The notes beneath the pieces are model-generated. The model worked only from the letters and a program-made list of their open reading frames with translations. It was not told where the DNA came from and did no database searches. The position numbers and the translations under genes are program-made. 64,000 nucleotides of DNA from positions 31,105,754 through 31,169,753 of the forward strand of contig CM046851.1 in NCBI GenBank assembly GCA_025618425.1. Reading direction: 5' to 3'. This DNA is from Heliocidaris tuberculata. Its lineage: Eukaryota; Echinodermata; Echinoidea; Camarodonta; Echinometridae. Of the stretch, positions 13,030 to 26,667 are shown in pieces (position 1 is the stretch's first letter; each line of letters begins with the position of its first letter).

Positions 13030-13419
13030 ATAAAGAGAAGGTAGAGTTCTGGGAAAGGTCCAAAAAAAAATTTAAAAAAATTGCGAGCTTTCTCATTCTT
13101 TTATGTTAATTTGGAAGATTATCATATTAGAAATGTCCCCTGAAAAGGACTGCTCTTCAGATACCCTCATATTCAAAATATGACAAGAAACAGCTGAAAT
13201 GTTCGGGCCGAACAAATGTGTGTAGTCCCATATACACATTTCTGTGTGCAGTGCATGTGACTCTCAGGAGGACTGAGTCAATTTCTTATCATTTGGTGAT
13301 TCCAAAACCTTACAGCACACACCAATTATTATGTGCTATATAATCGACTTTTCCCAATTGCTTTGAGACAATTTCTTTCACAATTCAATCTCATGACCAA
13401 AACTCAACTTTATCTTTAA
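13030..13419 (+). mobile_element. MITE family A, copy 1 (TTAA-type, ~390 bp)
   Basis: Ends resemble TTAAAGAGAAGGTNGAGTTCTGG and its inverse, CTCAACTTTATCTTTAA; the left TTAA is mutated to GATAA. The body contains TGACAAGAAACAGCTGAAATG. Related copies lie at 23524, 36833 and 46239. Noncoding. Confidence 0.8.
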
Positions 13420-13477
13420 TCAAGTCTCAACGAATATGCTTTCATGATGTATAGGACTTTGTTGTTTAGAAAAGGCC

Positions 13478-13617
13478 TGGGGAGCGTTTCATCAAGCGTT
13501 TTGTCAGTGATTTTTACTGACAAATTTGCTCTCAGCCAATCAGATGCAAGGATTTCAGTAGCTTATAACAGTTGTCGGTAAAAATCACTGACAAAACACT
13601 TGATGAAACGCTCCCCA
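13478..13617. mobile_element. GGGGAGCGTTTCATCAAG foldback MITE, copy 1
   Basis: 140 bp with ~45-bp inverted arms, from GGGGAGCGTTTCATCAAG to CTTGATGAAACGCTCCCC. The core is CTCAGCCAATCAGATGCAAG. A family widespread in marine invertebrates. Confidence 0.85.
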
Positions 13618-16177
13618 GGACCAATCATTTTAAAAACTCTTGGTTTTGCTAATCTATGGAAGACGTACCATGTGATCACATTTTAGTCAGGCAGATCCGG
13701 AGGAAAAATGTCATTAATTTTTCCATTTTGTAGAACAAGACGTTTATCTAAAATTTATATGAACGAATGATTCCTGTGCTGCCACTTTCTCTCTATTTTC
13801 CTCTCTTTTCTTCCTTTTCTTTTGTGTCCAATCGTATTCAGTACCGTACTCAAATTATCTCTCTATTTCTTTCATTTCCATCTTTCCTTCTCATACTCTC
13901 TTTCTCTTGCTCTCTCTCTCTCCCTTCTGTTCAGTCTTCTGCCTTCAGCTATGCCATGTATGCTGAATATCTCTTTTGCGGACCAAACTATAATTATAAC
14001 CATGACGTTTTTTTTTTCCCGAATTGTGAATGTGGAACACATTAAGCCCATTTTTTTTTGAAAATCAAGATTATCCATAGCTCAGAAAAAGCTCTCCTGT
14101 TCTCCACAGCTAAACGAATTAACCATCGCTATGTTTACAACACACATTATATTTGGGAATCAATTTTGGGAGAGAACAGTGTATTGCGTAGATGATGGCC
14201 TCCGTGGCTAGATGGGACATATGTCGAACCAATTACAAGAAGGTGTTAACAGAAAGGTGTTTAGCAATTAAATGAATTGCAATTACCTCAACAATCTTCC
14301 ATTGAGACAAATTTCATTTGGATAGAATCTACATTGACTAGTACGTGTGACGGCTGAAGGGGTAAAACGTGTGACCTTTGAATGGTTAAAGGGAGACTGT
14401 CGTCAAAATACTTAGAAATCTATCAAATTTGATAGGAACATCACCGCCTGACTGACAAACTGACTATGACCAGGAAATCTGAGAAGTTATGTAAAGAGAG
14501 TTCAAAGTCAAGCCTTTCATAGCGATAAGGTTATAATTATGTCTGTATCAAGATTTCTGATTTAAAAAAATAAAACAATTGTATAGAGTTGATCAGAAAT
14601 TTAATTTTAATTCGTTCAAGATATAGTTTCGTGCAAGAATGGTGTGATCTGAATTACACAGTACAACAAATAAAACGATTAGCATATTTACCCTATTAAA
14701 AAGCATTTCTTTTATTCTCAAATATGAAATTTTAACGTGGAAAACGGCGCGAAACATGGTAGGATGCTTTCAAATCATCTTCTCTGTCACTGACTATGTT
14801 GTAAATGTTTGAATGTTTCATGGTTTCCCAACATTGCATCTGACGTATTTCATAACATTAATATGGTTCAGGTCACTAGATAGACATACAAATCAATATA
14901 CTTGTATACGCGAGTAGCTATGGAAAACCACTTGTGTTTACGCGTTGAGAAAGAGCAGGCCAAACACAACGTACAACGCCATCAGCCAGGAACACACCAC
15001 CGCAACAAATCATCATTAAAAGTAGAAGGTAAAGTTTCTCATATGGATACCTTCTCCGCCAATTCTTGACAGACCAATCGTGAAAGAATTCGTTGCTCAA
15101 AATGAAATACATGTATAAATTTTAGAGAAATATATATCGTGTATAAGCTATATGATCTCGTGGTCTTTGGTGACGTGCATGGACCATAATTACAAAGAAG
15201 AATAATATATTATACATATATTTATACAGATTTATTCGCTTTTAAGGTGTACAACATGCCTTTGGGAATAATGAATATACTTTATTTAAAATGTATGCCA
15301 ACATCTGTCACCCCTCCTCTCTCTCTCTCTCTCTCTCTGCCTATTAATCTCATTTTCTTTTGGTCTTTCTCTCTTCCCTCATCTTTATTCGTCTCTCTCC
15401 GTGTCTGTCCTTTCTCTCCCTCTTTTGAAATCCAAGTTGACTACAGATGATACCTACCGAAAGCCCTTCAAAAAGAGTGTGTTTCTGTGTGCGTGCGCGC
15501 GTGTGTTTGCCGAATCTGGGAGTGCGTGGTGCTCAAAGCGCCAATTTGGTTTAAAGCCTAATATCGCAGTGCACATGTTACTCCAAAATTAAAAATCTCG
15601 AAAGCTGACTTTCACTGTCTTGTCTCGATGATGAAAAAAAATATATAATATAGTAAATTAATTTCAATCTTTCGTTTATTACTTGTTTATTTCAAATACA
15701 TTTAGTGGCAATAAGTATATACATTATGAAAGGTAAACTCGTTTTTGTTTTCACCTTGATAAAGGTCATCAGGGGGTGCCCAGTTATGGTGGGTGTTCAG
15801 GGTGAAAGAACGGCATATTTATCGGCTTACTGAATCGGTTCATTCCAGTGCAAATCTTGATTTTGTTGATCACACCTTTGCCTCATAAAATCGAATCATC
15901 TACTTATCTCATTCGGAAAGGAACATGAAATGGTTTCCGCAACCGCTGAGCGATAATATTACCAATTTGCAAAAAAATGTATCTATTCACTTGCACAAGA
16001 CAGGTAGCTCATATCAAAAGCAATTTATTTAGATTATTAGGCACTATCTCTCTCACATTTCAACACCTCAGCTGTGACATAATACATCTCTCTCGCAGTA
16101 TGAACATGGTTAATGTACGTGCCGGATCACTTGCTAACATTTCACATTAAATGGTACGGTACAAACTACAAAGCAAT

Positions 16178-16456
16178 CAGTAGCGAATCGGTGAGGGGGG
16201 GGGGGGGGGGGGGCGGGGGCACGGGGGCACGTACCCCTGACAAAATTAACCTGTCATACCTAAGTACACAAAAGAAACAAAAATATGCTGAAAATTGTGC
16301 TTGTCCCCCCCTCCCCCCTCCCCCCTCCCAGGAAAAAACAGTCAGGAGCACAAAGACACTTAAAATTGTTATAACTATTTTTTTTTTTTTGCTTTTCAGA
16401 GATTTCCAACACCAGTGACCCCCCCCCCCTTCAAGAGAATCCTTAATTCGCCACTG
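16178..16456. mobile_element. CAGTGGCG-type MITE with poly-G
   Basis: CAGTAGCGAAT at the left and ATTCGCCACTG at the right, with a ~18-base G run just inside the left end and a C run near the right end. GCAAT flanks both sides and may be a short target duplication. Confidence 0.6.
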
Positions 16457-16675
16457 GCAATGACAAACAATGATACTAGATTCTTTTTTTTGTTGCTGTC
16501 TGCAATGATATTAGTTGGAGTTGGATTACGAGTATTTCCAAGAGCAACCTAGAGAGAAATCCAGAGCAAAGCCCAACGTGGTCTCTATCATAGAAAATGG
16601 CGAGGAATGTCAAGTTCTGAAAACTCAGAAAAAATGTAGAATGGAAGAAGAGGGAGAGGGGATGGAAAGGTGGAG

Positions 16676-16681
16676 AGAGAA

Positions 16682-16744
<63 letters not shown>

Positions 16745-16843
16745 GAGAGGAAAGAGAGGAGAGAGAGGAACGAGAGAGGAAGGAGAGAAAAGAGAGAGAA
16801 GGAGAGAGAGCGGAGGGAGAGTGGAGAAAGAGAGAGAGAGGGA

Positions 16844-16898
<55 letters not shown>

Positions 16899-16905
16899 GG
16901 TGAGG
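16676..16905 (+). repeat. (GA)n tracts with poly-G
   Basis: Two long GA arrays (~16684-16735 and ~16850-16887) joined by purine-only sequence and ending in a 12-base G run. The open frames of Arg-Glu or Ser-Leu dipeptides are not genes. Confidence 0.95.
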
Positions 16906-17175
16906 GAGACAGAGAACAGAAAAAGGGAGAAACGGATATAACTTTGGAGACAGAGACAGAGCGTTAAACTCTTTTGTTGAGACAGAAGAAAGGGAGAGGG
17001 GGAGGGGGGATGAAAAAAAAAACCCTTATAGGCTCCAAAGAGCAAAATGGAACAAAGCAGACAGCCTGCCTACTTGCTGACATACTTGATGAAAAACGGA
17101 GGAAAGAAGTGTACAAAAATTGAGAAAATGGAAAGCGGGGGAAAAAAAAAATCTTCGCGACCTGCGTTTTGGGGT

Positions 17176-17210
17176 TTTGGCCTCCCAATTCATCGCCCAG
17201 GGAGGCCAAA
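17176..17210. repeat. Short perfect inverted repeat TTTGGCCTCCC
   Basis: Eleven-base arms (17176-17186 and 17200-17210) around a 13-nt loop. GC-rich stem in a purine-rich region; function unknown. Confidence 0.7.
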
Positions 17211-19194
17211 CTCTTTCCCGCTGAGAGCGAATTTTGAGGGAAAATGTTTGATGGAAAATTTGGATGCTCAGTTTCTTGCTTCCTTTTCATAAGATAAAAA
17301 TAAAATACATATGAGATTACTCGATAATAGATAGCCATTTCATTCAGAATTTGTGAAAATCAATATCGCCATTTTTTCTAAGCTGTGATATCTTCTAAAT
17401 TATGCCAACATCTGATCCTAATATCAAATGAATAAATTTCTTCTCACAGTATTTTCGATAAGTTTTGTGATTTGCTCTGGGACTTAATAAAATGTAAATG
17501 AATATTTGGGGAAGTAAAAAGGTGAGAGTAGAATGCTAGAAAGTGATTTTCGTCTCTACTCGCTCGGCAGCTCTTCCTTCAGTCTTTACCTTTTTCGAAA
17601 CGAAAAGAAAATGAAAGGTCCACTCTTTTCCAAACATCCTTTTTTTTTTTCTTAACAACCCAAACTATGATCCCTATGAAGGAATTATGAAATACGGATA
17701 TAGGCCTACAAGTAACAAAGAAGCCGAATGAATATACTGAGCTCGAATACGTCAGGAAGTCCAAGCACATTCTACTTCTTCACTGAAAATTGTGTTCACA
17801 TGTAAATGCTAAAAACATATTGGGAAATGGGTTTTAAGCTTTAAAATGAAATTAGAAAATTAGCACTATTCGAAACTCATTGCACTGTCGTTGGAACTAT
17901 GCCATTGTTTGTGTTTTAAATTGCTTCTACTGAAGCGTAAAAATGAACTATTTGAATATGAATACACTTTTTCATTTTTTAAATAAAATATGTCTCGGGT
18001 CTACTTAAAGGAAATATATCTTGCTTGTTTCCATTGTTTTTGTTATCAGCTGTCATCTCTTCTGGCAATGTTCAGATGGTGCAACTTAGTTGATAAATTT
18101 CCGTTCAAACATGTTTGGTATGTGAGGTCTTTGGCAAAATGTGAACATGGCTATATTCACTAATGAGTGCAAGCATTTGCAGGGTTATTTCTAAGTCTAC
18201 GGGGTCAGAGGTCAAGGGTATTGATTTAAATATATGCAAATGCGTCAACGACTGCGGTTAACCGTAAGGTCAATGTTATTTTTCTCGCTTTGTTTCTTGC
18301 CAAATGTTAGAAACATGAGGGGAAGAGGGTCAGAATACTTTAAGGTCATAAGTGTCAATCCTTCTTAATTTGGGGACATGGGAATGGAGAGGGGAGGGGG
18401 CGAACAAGAAATATAAACGAGAATCATGGGTGATTTCAATCGTAACTTTGGACGCTTATCCCGGCATTGAAAATAATAATAATAAAACAATTTAAAAAAA
18501 AACCACTCAGTGGGGCACAGGTACAAATAATTATGGTCCTCAGTATTCCAGTTTGTCTCAATTTGTCCACTAAAAATTACACCTGAAATACTGGCAATCA
18601 AAAGAAAGAAAGAAAGAAGAAAAATAACCAAACAAACAAACAAACAAAAAACACACACACACATGGTGGACATACATTTGGTATTGTGATATCGTGTCCA
18701 AACATTAAAAAAAAAGTTAGGGTGGGAATGTCACCCGTCTCCCCCAAATGACGGGCCTGGTTAAGGTTAATTTGATCCTTGCAGACGATGACCATGGTTC
18801 GCATTGCTACCGCACGCCTGGGCAGTCAGTTGACTAGCTGCCCTTGACTGGACTTGAAAAGCGTGCCAAGAGGTCGCAAAGAAAATGGTAGGAAGTTTAG
18901 AAAAGTTTAAAAGCTTGTACAAACATACCTATGATAGGTCCAAATCAGCTGTGAATTCTACTTAAACACTCAGGAACATAATGGCGCAGAGGTGATTAGC
19001 TTCCAGGTAAAATTCGGGGAAAAGTCCGACTTCAAGACCGAAAACTGTAGATAAGTCCAATTAGGGCTCCAACAACTGATCTATGCGACGCTTGCTCGAT
19101 AGACTGATTTTGAACTGTCGCGTCTGGCTCTGATATCACTGCGTCAGGTCAGACTTGAACTCATGTCGCTCTTCCTCCTCTATCACCCCTCATT

Positions 19195-19199
19195 GCTCC

Positions 19200-19234
<35 letters not shown>

Positions 19235-19560
19235 CCTCTCTCTCTCTCTCCCTATATTCCCCTCTCTTTCCTTCTTTCTCTCTTTCTCTCCACCACTCTC
19301 TCATGTTCCACCCATCTCTAACTCCACGTATCTCTTTTCTTGTTTCTCTTCATCTCTAACTCCATCTTATCTCCATCCCTCATTCTTTCTTTTTTTTCTT
19401 TCTCCATTTCTATCTTTCTCTCTCACCCTTTCTCTTTCTCATCCTTTCCCTCTCCCCTTTCCATTTTGATATTCTCTTATCCCCTTTTCTTCCTTTTCAT
19501 CTCTCTCCTTCCCTCTCCCCATCTTTGTCTCCCAAAGGTCCTAAAATTAATCTAAATCAC
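19195..19560 (+). repeat. (CT)n and pyrimidine-rich tract
   Basis: TCTC array interrupted by TATATA, then ~300 bases that are almost wholly C and T. Triplex-forming potential; no gene. Confidence 0.92.
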
Positions 19561-20522
19561 TCTCACTTAGTTTTTTTTTCTTTACGTTCCTCTCCCTTTA
19601 CACTCTATCAAGTCATTTCTGAATCTCACTTTCCTCGTTTTGTACCTTCTATTTTCCATGTTATCTATCTTTTTTCTGATGAAATATTTTCATTTGATTT
19701 ACTCCCCAACTATTTCCCTTTCCCCTTCCGAACCTCTTATTAACATGCACTTCACTTATTTTCACTCAGTCTTTTCCATCTATTTTCTCTTCACTTCTTA
19801 ACTTAATTCTTAGAGAGAGTCAACTCCCCCATCTCGCTCACTTTCGCATTTCATATCATCATTTACTACCTGAATGACGCCATTACTCTCCATATGGTTC
19901 AAATGGATATAGTTTTATTCATACAAGAATCATTTGAAATTCAATTTTGTAATGTCGAAAGCTTTAATTTGCACAGGATTATCAATTTCCAGTGAAAAAG
20001 ACATCAATAGCATGGTTGGAAAGAATGACTCTTGTAATCTATACTACCGAATATGGATCGGAGAGCACTAAAAAGAAGGTAACATGAAACAGAATATTGA
20101 AATATGAATAAAATCAACTGAGAGGTAAATATAAAGAACTAGAAGTGGTGGCATAGACAGACAGTGAAAATAAACATGATCATAATAATGGGGTGAGGGG
20201 AGGAGAATACGGACAGATTTATGAAAATGAAGAAGGCGAGCAACGAACATTTTTAAAAAAAGTAATGGGTAGAAGACGTATTATTTGAAACAAAAAATGT
20301 CGGCAGTTAAGTAGTCAGAACATTTTTATTCCATTCGATTTATTCATAGACATAAATATACATGATCATTATACAATAATTCAACTTTGACATTTACAAT
20401 GTACATAAACATTTAGTTTAGTTGTAATGTTTAAGACATCCTGTATAAAAATTTATATAAAGTACTGCATAATGCAATTTTTCAAGGATGCGAGATTTTC
20501 AACGTAAATGAAACGAGCAAAC

Positions 20523-20523
20523 C

Positions 20524-20568
<45 letters not shown>

Positions 20569-20569
20569 G
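20523..20569 (+). repeat. (GATA)n microsatellite
   Basis: About eleven uninterrupted TAGA units. Confidence 0.96.
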
Positions 20570-21088
20570 GAGAGATTGATAGGAAAATAAATAAATAAAG
20601 AAAAGGAGAAAGAGAAGGGGATGGGAAGGGGGGGGGGCGAGGGGGGAGATAAAAAAAAGAAGTACATATCTTGGGTGTATTCCACATAAAAAAAATCAGC
20701 TTGAAAGATGAACGATAAGAAACAAAATTAAATTAGAAGAAAGAGAGAGAAAGAGAGAAGGGGGACGAGAGTGACACACAAAGAGAATGGTTTAGAGAAA
20801 AGAAACTGAGGAAATCATTAAAAAAAAAAACTGTAAATGATAGAGTCACACCAGATAAATTTATAATATCATAGCGAAAACAAATGGAAGCTGGTAAACG
20901 AATATTCCCTCGAGGAAGTAAGAAAGTTTGATCTTTTTGACTGAAAAATTGTCGGGGACCCAATCTTAAATAATTCAAGGGGTAAAACATCCCCCTCCCT
21001 ATCCCCTTACATAATCCTAATCTTAGCCCGATCGATAGGCCAATTATATCCGCCAAGTCTGTGTAGTAAACAATCCTGGCAGTAATCA

Positions 21089-22260
21089 ATGTTAATTGTC
21101 GTTCCTGTTAACGCACCAATGTAAACCTTGTAAGGTATGAGAATAAACAACTTCGGTGGCGGTGACGATACATGTCGACTCTTAAAGATATTAATCATGC
21201 GCCTTGGTGATGAAACTCCTTAGCCAGAGGAATTTTTGATTATGCATCTCAAGAAAAATCCGCCATGTTCTAAAACTAGCAAGATATGAAAAGAAATGCG
21301 AAAAACCTGCTTAAACCACATGCTTTTAAAGATAAACAAACAAACAAAATACAAACAAACAACATACATTAAAGGAAAAAAAAACCAGTACTGTTATTTA
21401 TTTTTTGCGTATTATTGTGGTATAGTATATATTTCTCATCAAATTTTACTAGTAGATTATCCTTGATAATTTAGAAAAAAAGTTATCAATTTTGATTGTC
21501 GTTCCTGTTAACGCACCAATTTAAACCTTGTAAGGTATGAGGATAAACAACTTCGATGGCGGTGACGATCGACTCTGAAAGATTATCCTGAGTTCGGTGA
21601 TGAAACTCCATGGCTAGAGGAACCTTTATTATGCAGCGCAAGAAAAAGCCGCCATGTTCTAAAACTAGCAAGATATGAAGGAAAAAAATGTGAAAAACCT
21701 GCTCAAACTACATGCTTTTAAATACAAACAAACAAACAAACAAACAACCAAACAAACGACATCATGAACATGGATATACATTATGTGTATAAGTCTTTGA
21801 AAAAACAGTATTTTTATTTTCTTTGCGTATTATTTGTACAAAGTATATTTTAAAATAAAATTTTAATAGTAGATTATGCTTGTTCATTTTTAAAAAAAGT
21901 TATCGATATTCTCTGTCCTTTCTTTTAACGCACAAATGTAAAGCTTGGAAGGTATGAGAATAAACAACTTCGGTGGCGGTGACGATCGACTCTGAAAGAT
22001 ACTGGTAATCATCCGTTCTGTTGTTCAAACTTTTTAGCTAGAGGAAGCTTAATTATGCAGTACAGGAAACCCCTCCAACCATACCTATATTATTTAAAGT
22101 TCTTAGACTAGCAAGATATAAAAGAATACGAAAACACTGCAGAAAACCATATGGCTTGAAAACAAACAACAAACAAACATACGAGTATACATTACAATGG
22201 ACGCCGCCATACACTGAAGTCATTACATATAACAAAAGACTCCATTTTTCTTTGCTAATT
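21089..22260 (+). repeat. Three-copy ~400-bp tandem repeat
   Basis: Units begin near 21096, 21497 and 21913 (GTTCCTGTTAACGCACCAAT and variants). Each carries AACAACTTCGGTGGCGGTGA, an AAACAAAC-rich patch and a TTTGCGTATTATT segment. The third unit is the most diverged. No conserved reading frame runs across units. Confidence 0.85.
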
Positions 22261-23523
22261 ACTAAGCTACAGAATGTTTCTGATAAACTGTTTCTGATAG
22301 CTATGTTTGTCAATATTTAGTGTGAATAAGCATGAGATTCTTAGGCCTAATTTCATTTTCGCCATTTCCACTACTCAAGATTATTTTCAAATCAATCTAA
22401 AAATGACAGGTTCATCCCCTTTCAAACAATTCGGATCCATCCTAGAAGTAAATTCGATTGTAGGATTGGAGGAATAATTTTTCTCTTCTTGATCAGAACC
22501 TTTCTAAAAACACAGTCAAGAACGACAAGAAATGTAGTTAAATGAAACATTTGTAGTAAATGTACAAGAACCTATTTCTATAATTTCGTGCAAATCCAAT
22601 CTCCTTTGATTATTTTTCAGTGCTTACCTCCCCATCCTACTACCCTGGTTAATTATGGTATTACATTATAAAATAGATCCTTCTTTCGAATGCTGGTTAC
22701 TCCCTCGGGAATAATGACTTATTGTCAAAGGCTTTTTTTTCTTGTAGCGATAGTCGTCGTTTTGATCGAACTTATCGATTAGAAGTAATCCTCCTATATT
22801 CTTTCCACACACTGTGTTCAGCCAACAGCGTCAATTGAAGGGTAGAGGTCCAGCTGTGGGGGGTATATACCTCACCCCATCCCCCATGCCATTCAAAGGT
22901 GGATGAAGTGCCATGTGGAGAGTCAATGTCCCGATTCGTTTCAAAATGTCTTGGTGAGACATGTCTTCTTACAGTCCAAGTGTATGGCGTAGATGCCTAC
23001 ATGTATTTGACGTTCCTTCAAATATAGGAATTAACCGTACATCCATATCTTGCTAGATGTTTTAGGTTTAGTGCCCTAATCAAGTCGATACCTAACCCCA
23101 ACAAGTAATTGTGGACAGTTTAATAGAAGGCATAGCGTCGTTTAATATCGTTATGCCGTCGCGCCTGAAAAAGGGACATAGTGCACGTGCTCCTTTAAAA
23201 ACAATATCTGATATAATTATCTGAAGCCATTTTTCTTACTCTGAGTTCACACATAGCATTCATTAAAAGCCTATTGCGACATTTGTAATTTGCGTAGATG
23301 ACAGTCTACTACAAAATGAATATGGGTATTTCCATCTTTCTCAATTTCATCTCAATTTTTCATCTCCCTTTACGGTTAATATAATTTTAGGTTAAGGGAC
23401 GTTGATTCGACATCCACTGTCACCATCATCCTGATAAAGGGAGGGAAATGTTTGGAGTTTTGTCAAGTCTCTAATCTCCTGCATCCCATTGCAATAAACA
23501 AAGTTGTAGGTTAAACAAGAAAC

Positions 23524-23916
23524 TTAAAGATAAAGTTGAGTTGTGGTCATGCGATTACATTGTAAAAGAAACTGTTTCAAAGCAATTTGAAAAGTGTGAT
23601 CATGTCTACATAAGCACTGGTATATACTGTGATGTTTTAGAATCATCAAAATGACAAGAAATTTACCAAAATCTTGCTAAAAAGCACATGCTCTGCACGC
23701 AGAAATGAGTATTTGGGACTGCACACACATGTAGCATGAATGTTTGACCTGAACACTTCAGCTATTTCTCGTCATATGTCGAATATTAGAGCATTTGATG
23801 AGCAATCCTTTTCAGGGGACATTTCTACTATGGTGTTCTTCTAAAGTGACATAAAAGGAATGAGAAAGCTCACAAATTATCTCTTCATCTGTCCCAGAAC
23901 TCAACCTTCTCTTTAA
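23524..23916 (-). mobile_element. MITE family A, copy 2
   Basis: Inverted relative to copy 1. Starts TTAAAGATAAAGTTGAGTT and ends CTCAACCTTCTCTTTAA. TTAA at both edges suggests piggyBac-type target sites, which is inference from the ends alone. Confidence 0.8.
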
Positions 23917-24135
23917 ACGACCATCTGACATGAGACTATGAAAAGGTTACTAATCTAGGATTGTATATAAGTGCACATCTGCCCAGGTGCTGTAAACATA
24001 CAATCATCTATTCTATAGTCACATACTGCGAGATGTCAAGACGTTACATTTGACACAGTAGGTTTATGCATTCCCTAAATTGACAATTCAATCCAACCAT
24101 CTACAATACCCGTTTGATGAAGTTGAAAGAAGTAC

Positions 24136-24234
24136 CTGCTCGGGAGGTCCTTGTTTCCAATGGCTTCAAATTTGGACGCAGTCATTCGCCCCAAGACCAT
24201 TGTAAGGTCGCAAGGGTTACCATGCGATACGGCT
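24136..24234 (-). other. Possible isolated coding exon, unknown family
   Basis: Minus strand has acceptor ttatttcag and donor AG|gtactt around exactly 99 nt that stay open in only one frame (SHGNPCDLTMVLGRMTASK). It is a symmetric exon (one base, 32 codons, two bases). I do not recognise the peptide, and no neighbouring exon was found. Chance is a real alternative. Confidence 0.22.
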
Positions 24235-25142
24235 CTGAAATAAGTGAGGAAATTGCAAGAACTCTTCATGTAAGGTGTACACTGTCGACGCGAATCTTCA
24301 AGATTTTCATCATGATCTGAGTAGAATGACATGTTGGCGATTGGAGAAATGAGATATAGATTTAAGATGTGGGGGGGGGGGGGTGGAGAATGGGGGCTTA
24401 GAGAGATACTATGGTGAATCCAGAATTGGAAAAAAAAACGGGGGGGGGGGTATTCATGAACTGCATTTTGATTCTCTCAGGGAGACATCCCCCAAGGAAA
24501 GAAAATTTTGAAAATACTTTGCCATTTTCTTGTAATTTTTAGGCGCCCACTTCTATGGGGCGTTTGCTACATCCGCCCTTTGCTGAACACACTAATGAGT
24601 AGTAATGAGTAAAAAGATAAGAATGTAACTGAAATATTGTTAATTACTTTTGAGGAGAAAAACAAATTAAACGGCACTCAATATTCATAGTCATAAGTTG
24701 CGAGGTATACTCTCTATTAATTCACGATGAACTTTGTCTGATAGTCTGATATCAATGAACTCCTCATCATTCATTGTGAAGATTATCTAAATTGGATAAT
24801 TACGTTCATCGATTAAGACATACTTGGACCTTTGCAGGTATATTGTTGAGTTGAATTCAATCCTCGATGGTGATAGTGCTTCCTCATGGTCTACTGGTGG
24901 ACCATGACTTTCCTTGTAAATGGCCTATTATAAGAGAACCTCTATTTGACCATCCTTGTTTGCTTGTGAAAGATGACACGGGGATTGATCTAAACAATAA
25001 CGTAATTAGTGACTTTGTAATATATCACAGTCCATGAAATAATGAAGGACTCGTGAGAGGTAAAAGGTACGCACATTAGAAGATAACCAGCTCTTGCACG
25101 CATTCTGTAAAACAAAAGAGAGACCCACATCTACACTGTAAA

Positions 25143-25367
25143 CAGTGGCGTGATTCAAGTCATTGAGGGGGCACTGGTCTTACTTGATGAAATTCAGTGC
25201 GAATTTACAAGCCCACTGATTACGAGGAGGGTGCCAGAAGAGGTCCTATCATCTTCTTTTCTCGTCCTTATTCCCTTCTCCCTTTCTCTCCCTTTCCCCG
25301 CCATTCGATGGAGGGGGGGGGGGGGGGAGGGCACGTGCCCCCATGCCCCTGTATAGATTCGTCACTG
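25143..25367. mobile_element. CAGTGGCG-type MITE with hAT-like 8-bp TSD
   Basis: CAGTGGCGTGATTC to ATTCGTCACTG, flanked by ACTGTAAA and ACTCTAAA (8 bp, one mismatch). Contains a poly-G run and GGCACGTGCCCC. Noncoding. Confidence 0.62.
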
Positions 25368-25674
25368 ACTCTAAATGTAAAAAAGTGCACGTCGGACTGT
25401 AAAGACGTCGGTATTTTACAGGGCCGTAACAGTAGGTAACACACTAAAAAATAAAAGAACATAATTTAAACCTTTATCCATCTCAACCCAAAAAAAAAGA
25501 GAAATGCCAAATGAGTATGAAAAGAACATTAGGGATAAGTTTGTAATTTTTTTGAAGTACTAAACAAGAAGTAGTAAACAAAAGTGATTGCATATTTCAT
25601 CAGATTTCATCTTTTCATTTTGATAAATGTGGTATGAATCAGGTGTATCATTGACTTTGTAAACATGCAAGCCA

Positions 25675-25866
25675 TTGGCGGTTCTGGGGGAGAGCACGAG
25701 GTGTGCCCCTTTTAAAACCCATTTTGGAATTCCTTAGGTAGACCAAAAATGGGCCGCTAATTGTAAAGTTTAGATCCCCTAAAGGTACCTGAAATATATG
25801 ATAATCTCCTCTTTTTTTTTGGACTGTGTGCCTCCCTTTAAAAAAATCCTGGATCCGCCCTTGGTG
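25675..25866. mobile_element. Diverged CAGTGGCG-type MITE
   Basis: Starts CCATTGGCGGTTCTGGGG and ends CCTGGATCCGCCCTTGG. Inner sequence GCACGAGGTGTGCCCC resembles the other members of this group. Confidence 0.45.
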
Positions 25867-26640
25867 TCTCATGCATATGGTTATAAGATTTTCTATCCGA
25901 GGGAGCGTCCGTCTGCCCATGAAGATCGAACTCAAGTGTTATTCGTTTGGAAGAATATGGTGGCGCTATTGAAGAGTAAATCTCAGTGCCGTATATATAG
26001 AGAGATCTCTACGTACGGCACTGGTAAATCTTCTCGGATGGAGTTGAGAGGTCGGCTGCACACTCTCGGGGTGTTAACTCTGTATAGAAGGTTAAACACG
26101 TGAAGTGAGTGTTCGAGGATTTGATTTAATTTCATTTTTTGCAGAATACAAGTAAATTTCTACGCAATTAATCCCCCTAAGGAGAACGTGGATTGTATGG
26201 GGGAAAATGGACCAGATATGACCTGGTTGTACGTTCGCTTTGTCCAAAGTTCAAAGTTCATTTTATTTTCCACCTATATGTCTTCTTTTCTATTCCAAGT
26301 ACATAGCAAAATAATGCCCAAGAACGTAAGAAAATTATACACAATATGACAAGTCATGCAAAAGAAATTATTTACATTAATTCTTTACATTAATTTAAAT
26401 GATCTAAATATATTAAAAGAAACATCAATAGAGGAGACTATTAAAAACCATAGTTCGTATTTAATAGACCCATGTCTGAAAAAAAAAGGTTTCCTTACAA
26501 TCTAGATATATATTGATATTATTGGGAGAAAGGCGCTTAGCACTAATAAATAGATTTTGTAAAAAGAAAGACTAAGAATAATAATAATAAAAAAAGAGAA
26601 AACAATCATAAGGAAATATTGAAAGGGAGAGGGAAAGGAG

Positions 26641-26667
26641 GAAAAAAAAAAAAAAAAAAAAAAAAAA
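26641..26667 (+). repeat. Poly-A run of 26 bases
   Basis: Could be the tail of an inserted retroelement, but no identifiable element precedes it. Confidence 0.9.

Larger units (their letters stand above)
13618..21088. other. Intergenic, low-complexity rich
   Basis: CT/GA tracts at 13790-13925, 15320-15350, 16676-16905 and 19195-19560, AAAC/AC patches at 18600-18665, and one MITE at 16178. No gene seen. Confidence 0.55.

Noticed and set aside
16476..17045. 189-codon minus-strand frame rich in Ser/Leu and the opposite Arg/Glu frame
   Set aside because: Both are translations of GA/CT microsatellites; no unique sequence or domain.
19155..19743. Chain of Ser/Leu/Phe-rich frames
   Set aside because: Low-complexity CT DNA; hydrophobic stretches mimic membrane segments.
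20733..21089. 118-codon minus-strand frame
   Set aside because: No family resemblance, starts inside a repeat unit and ends in GA-rich DNA.
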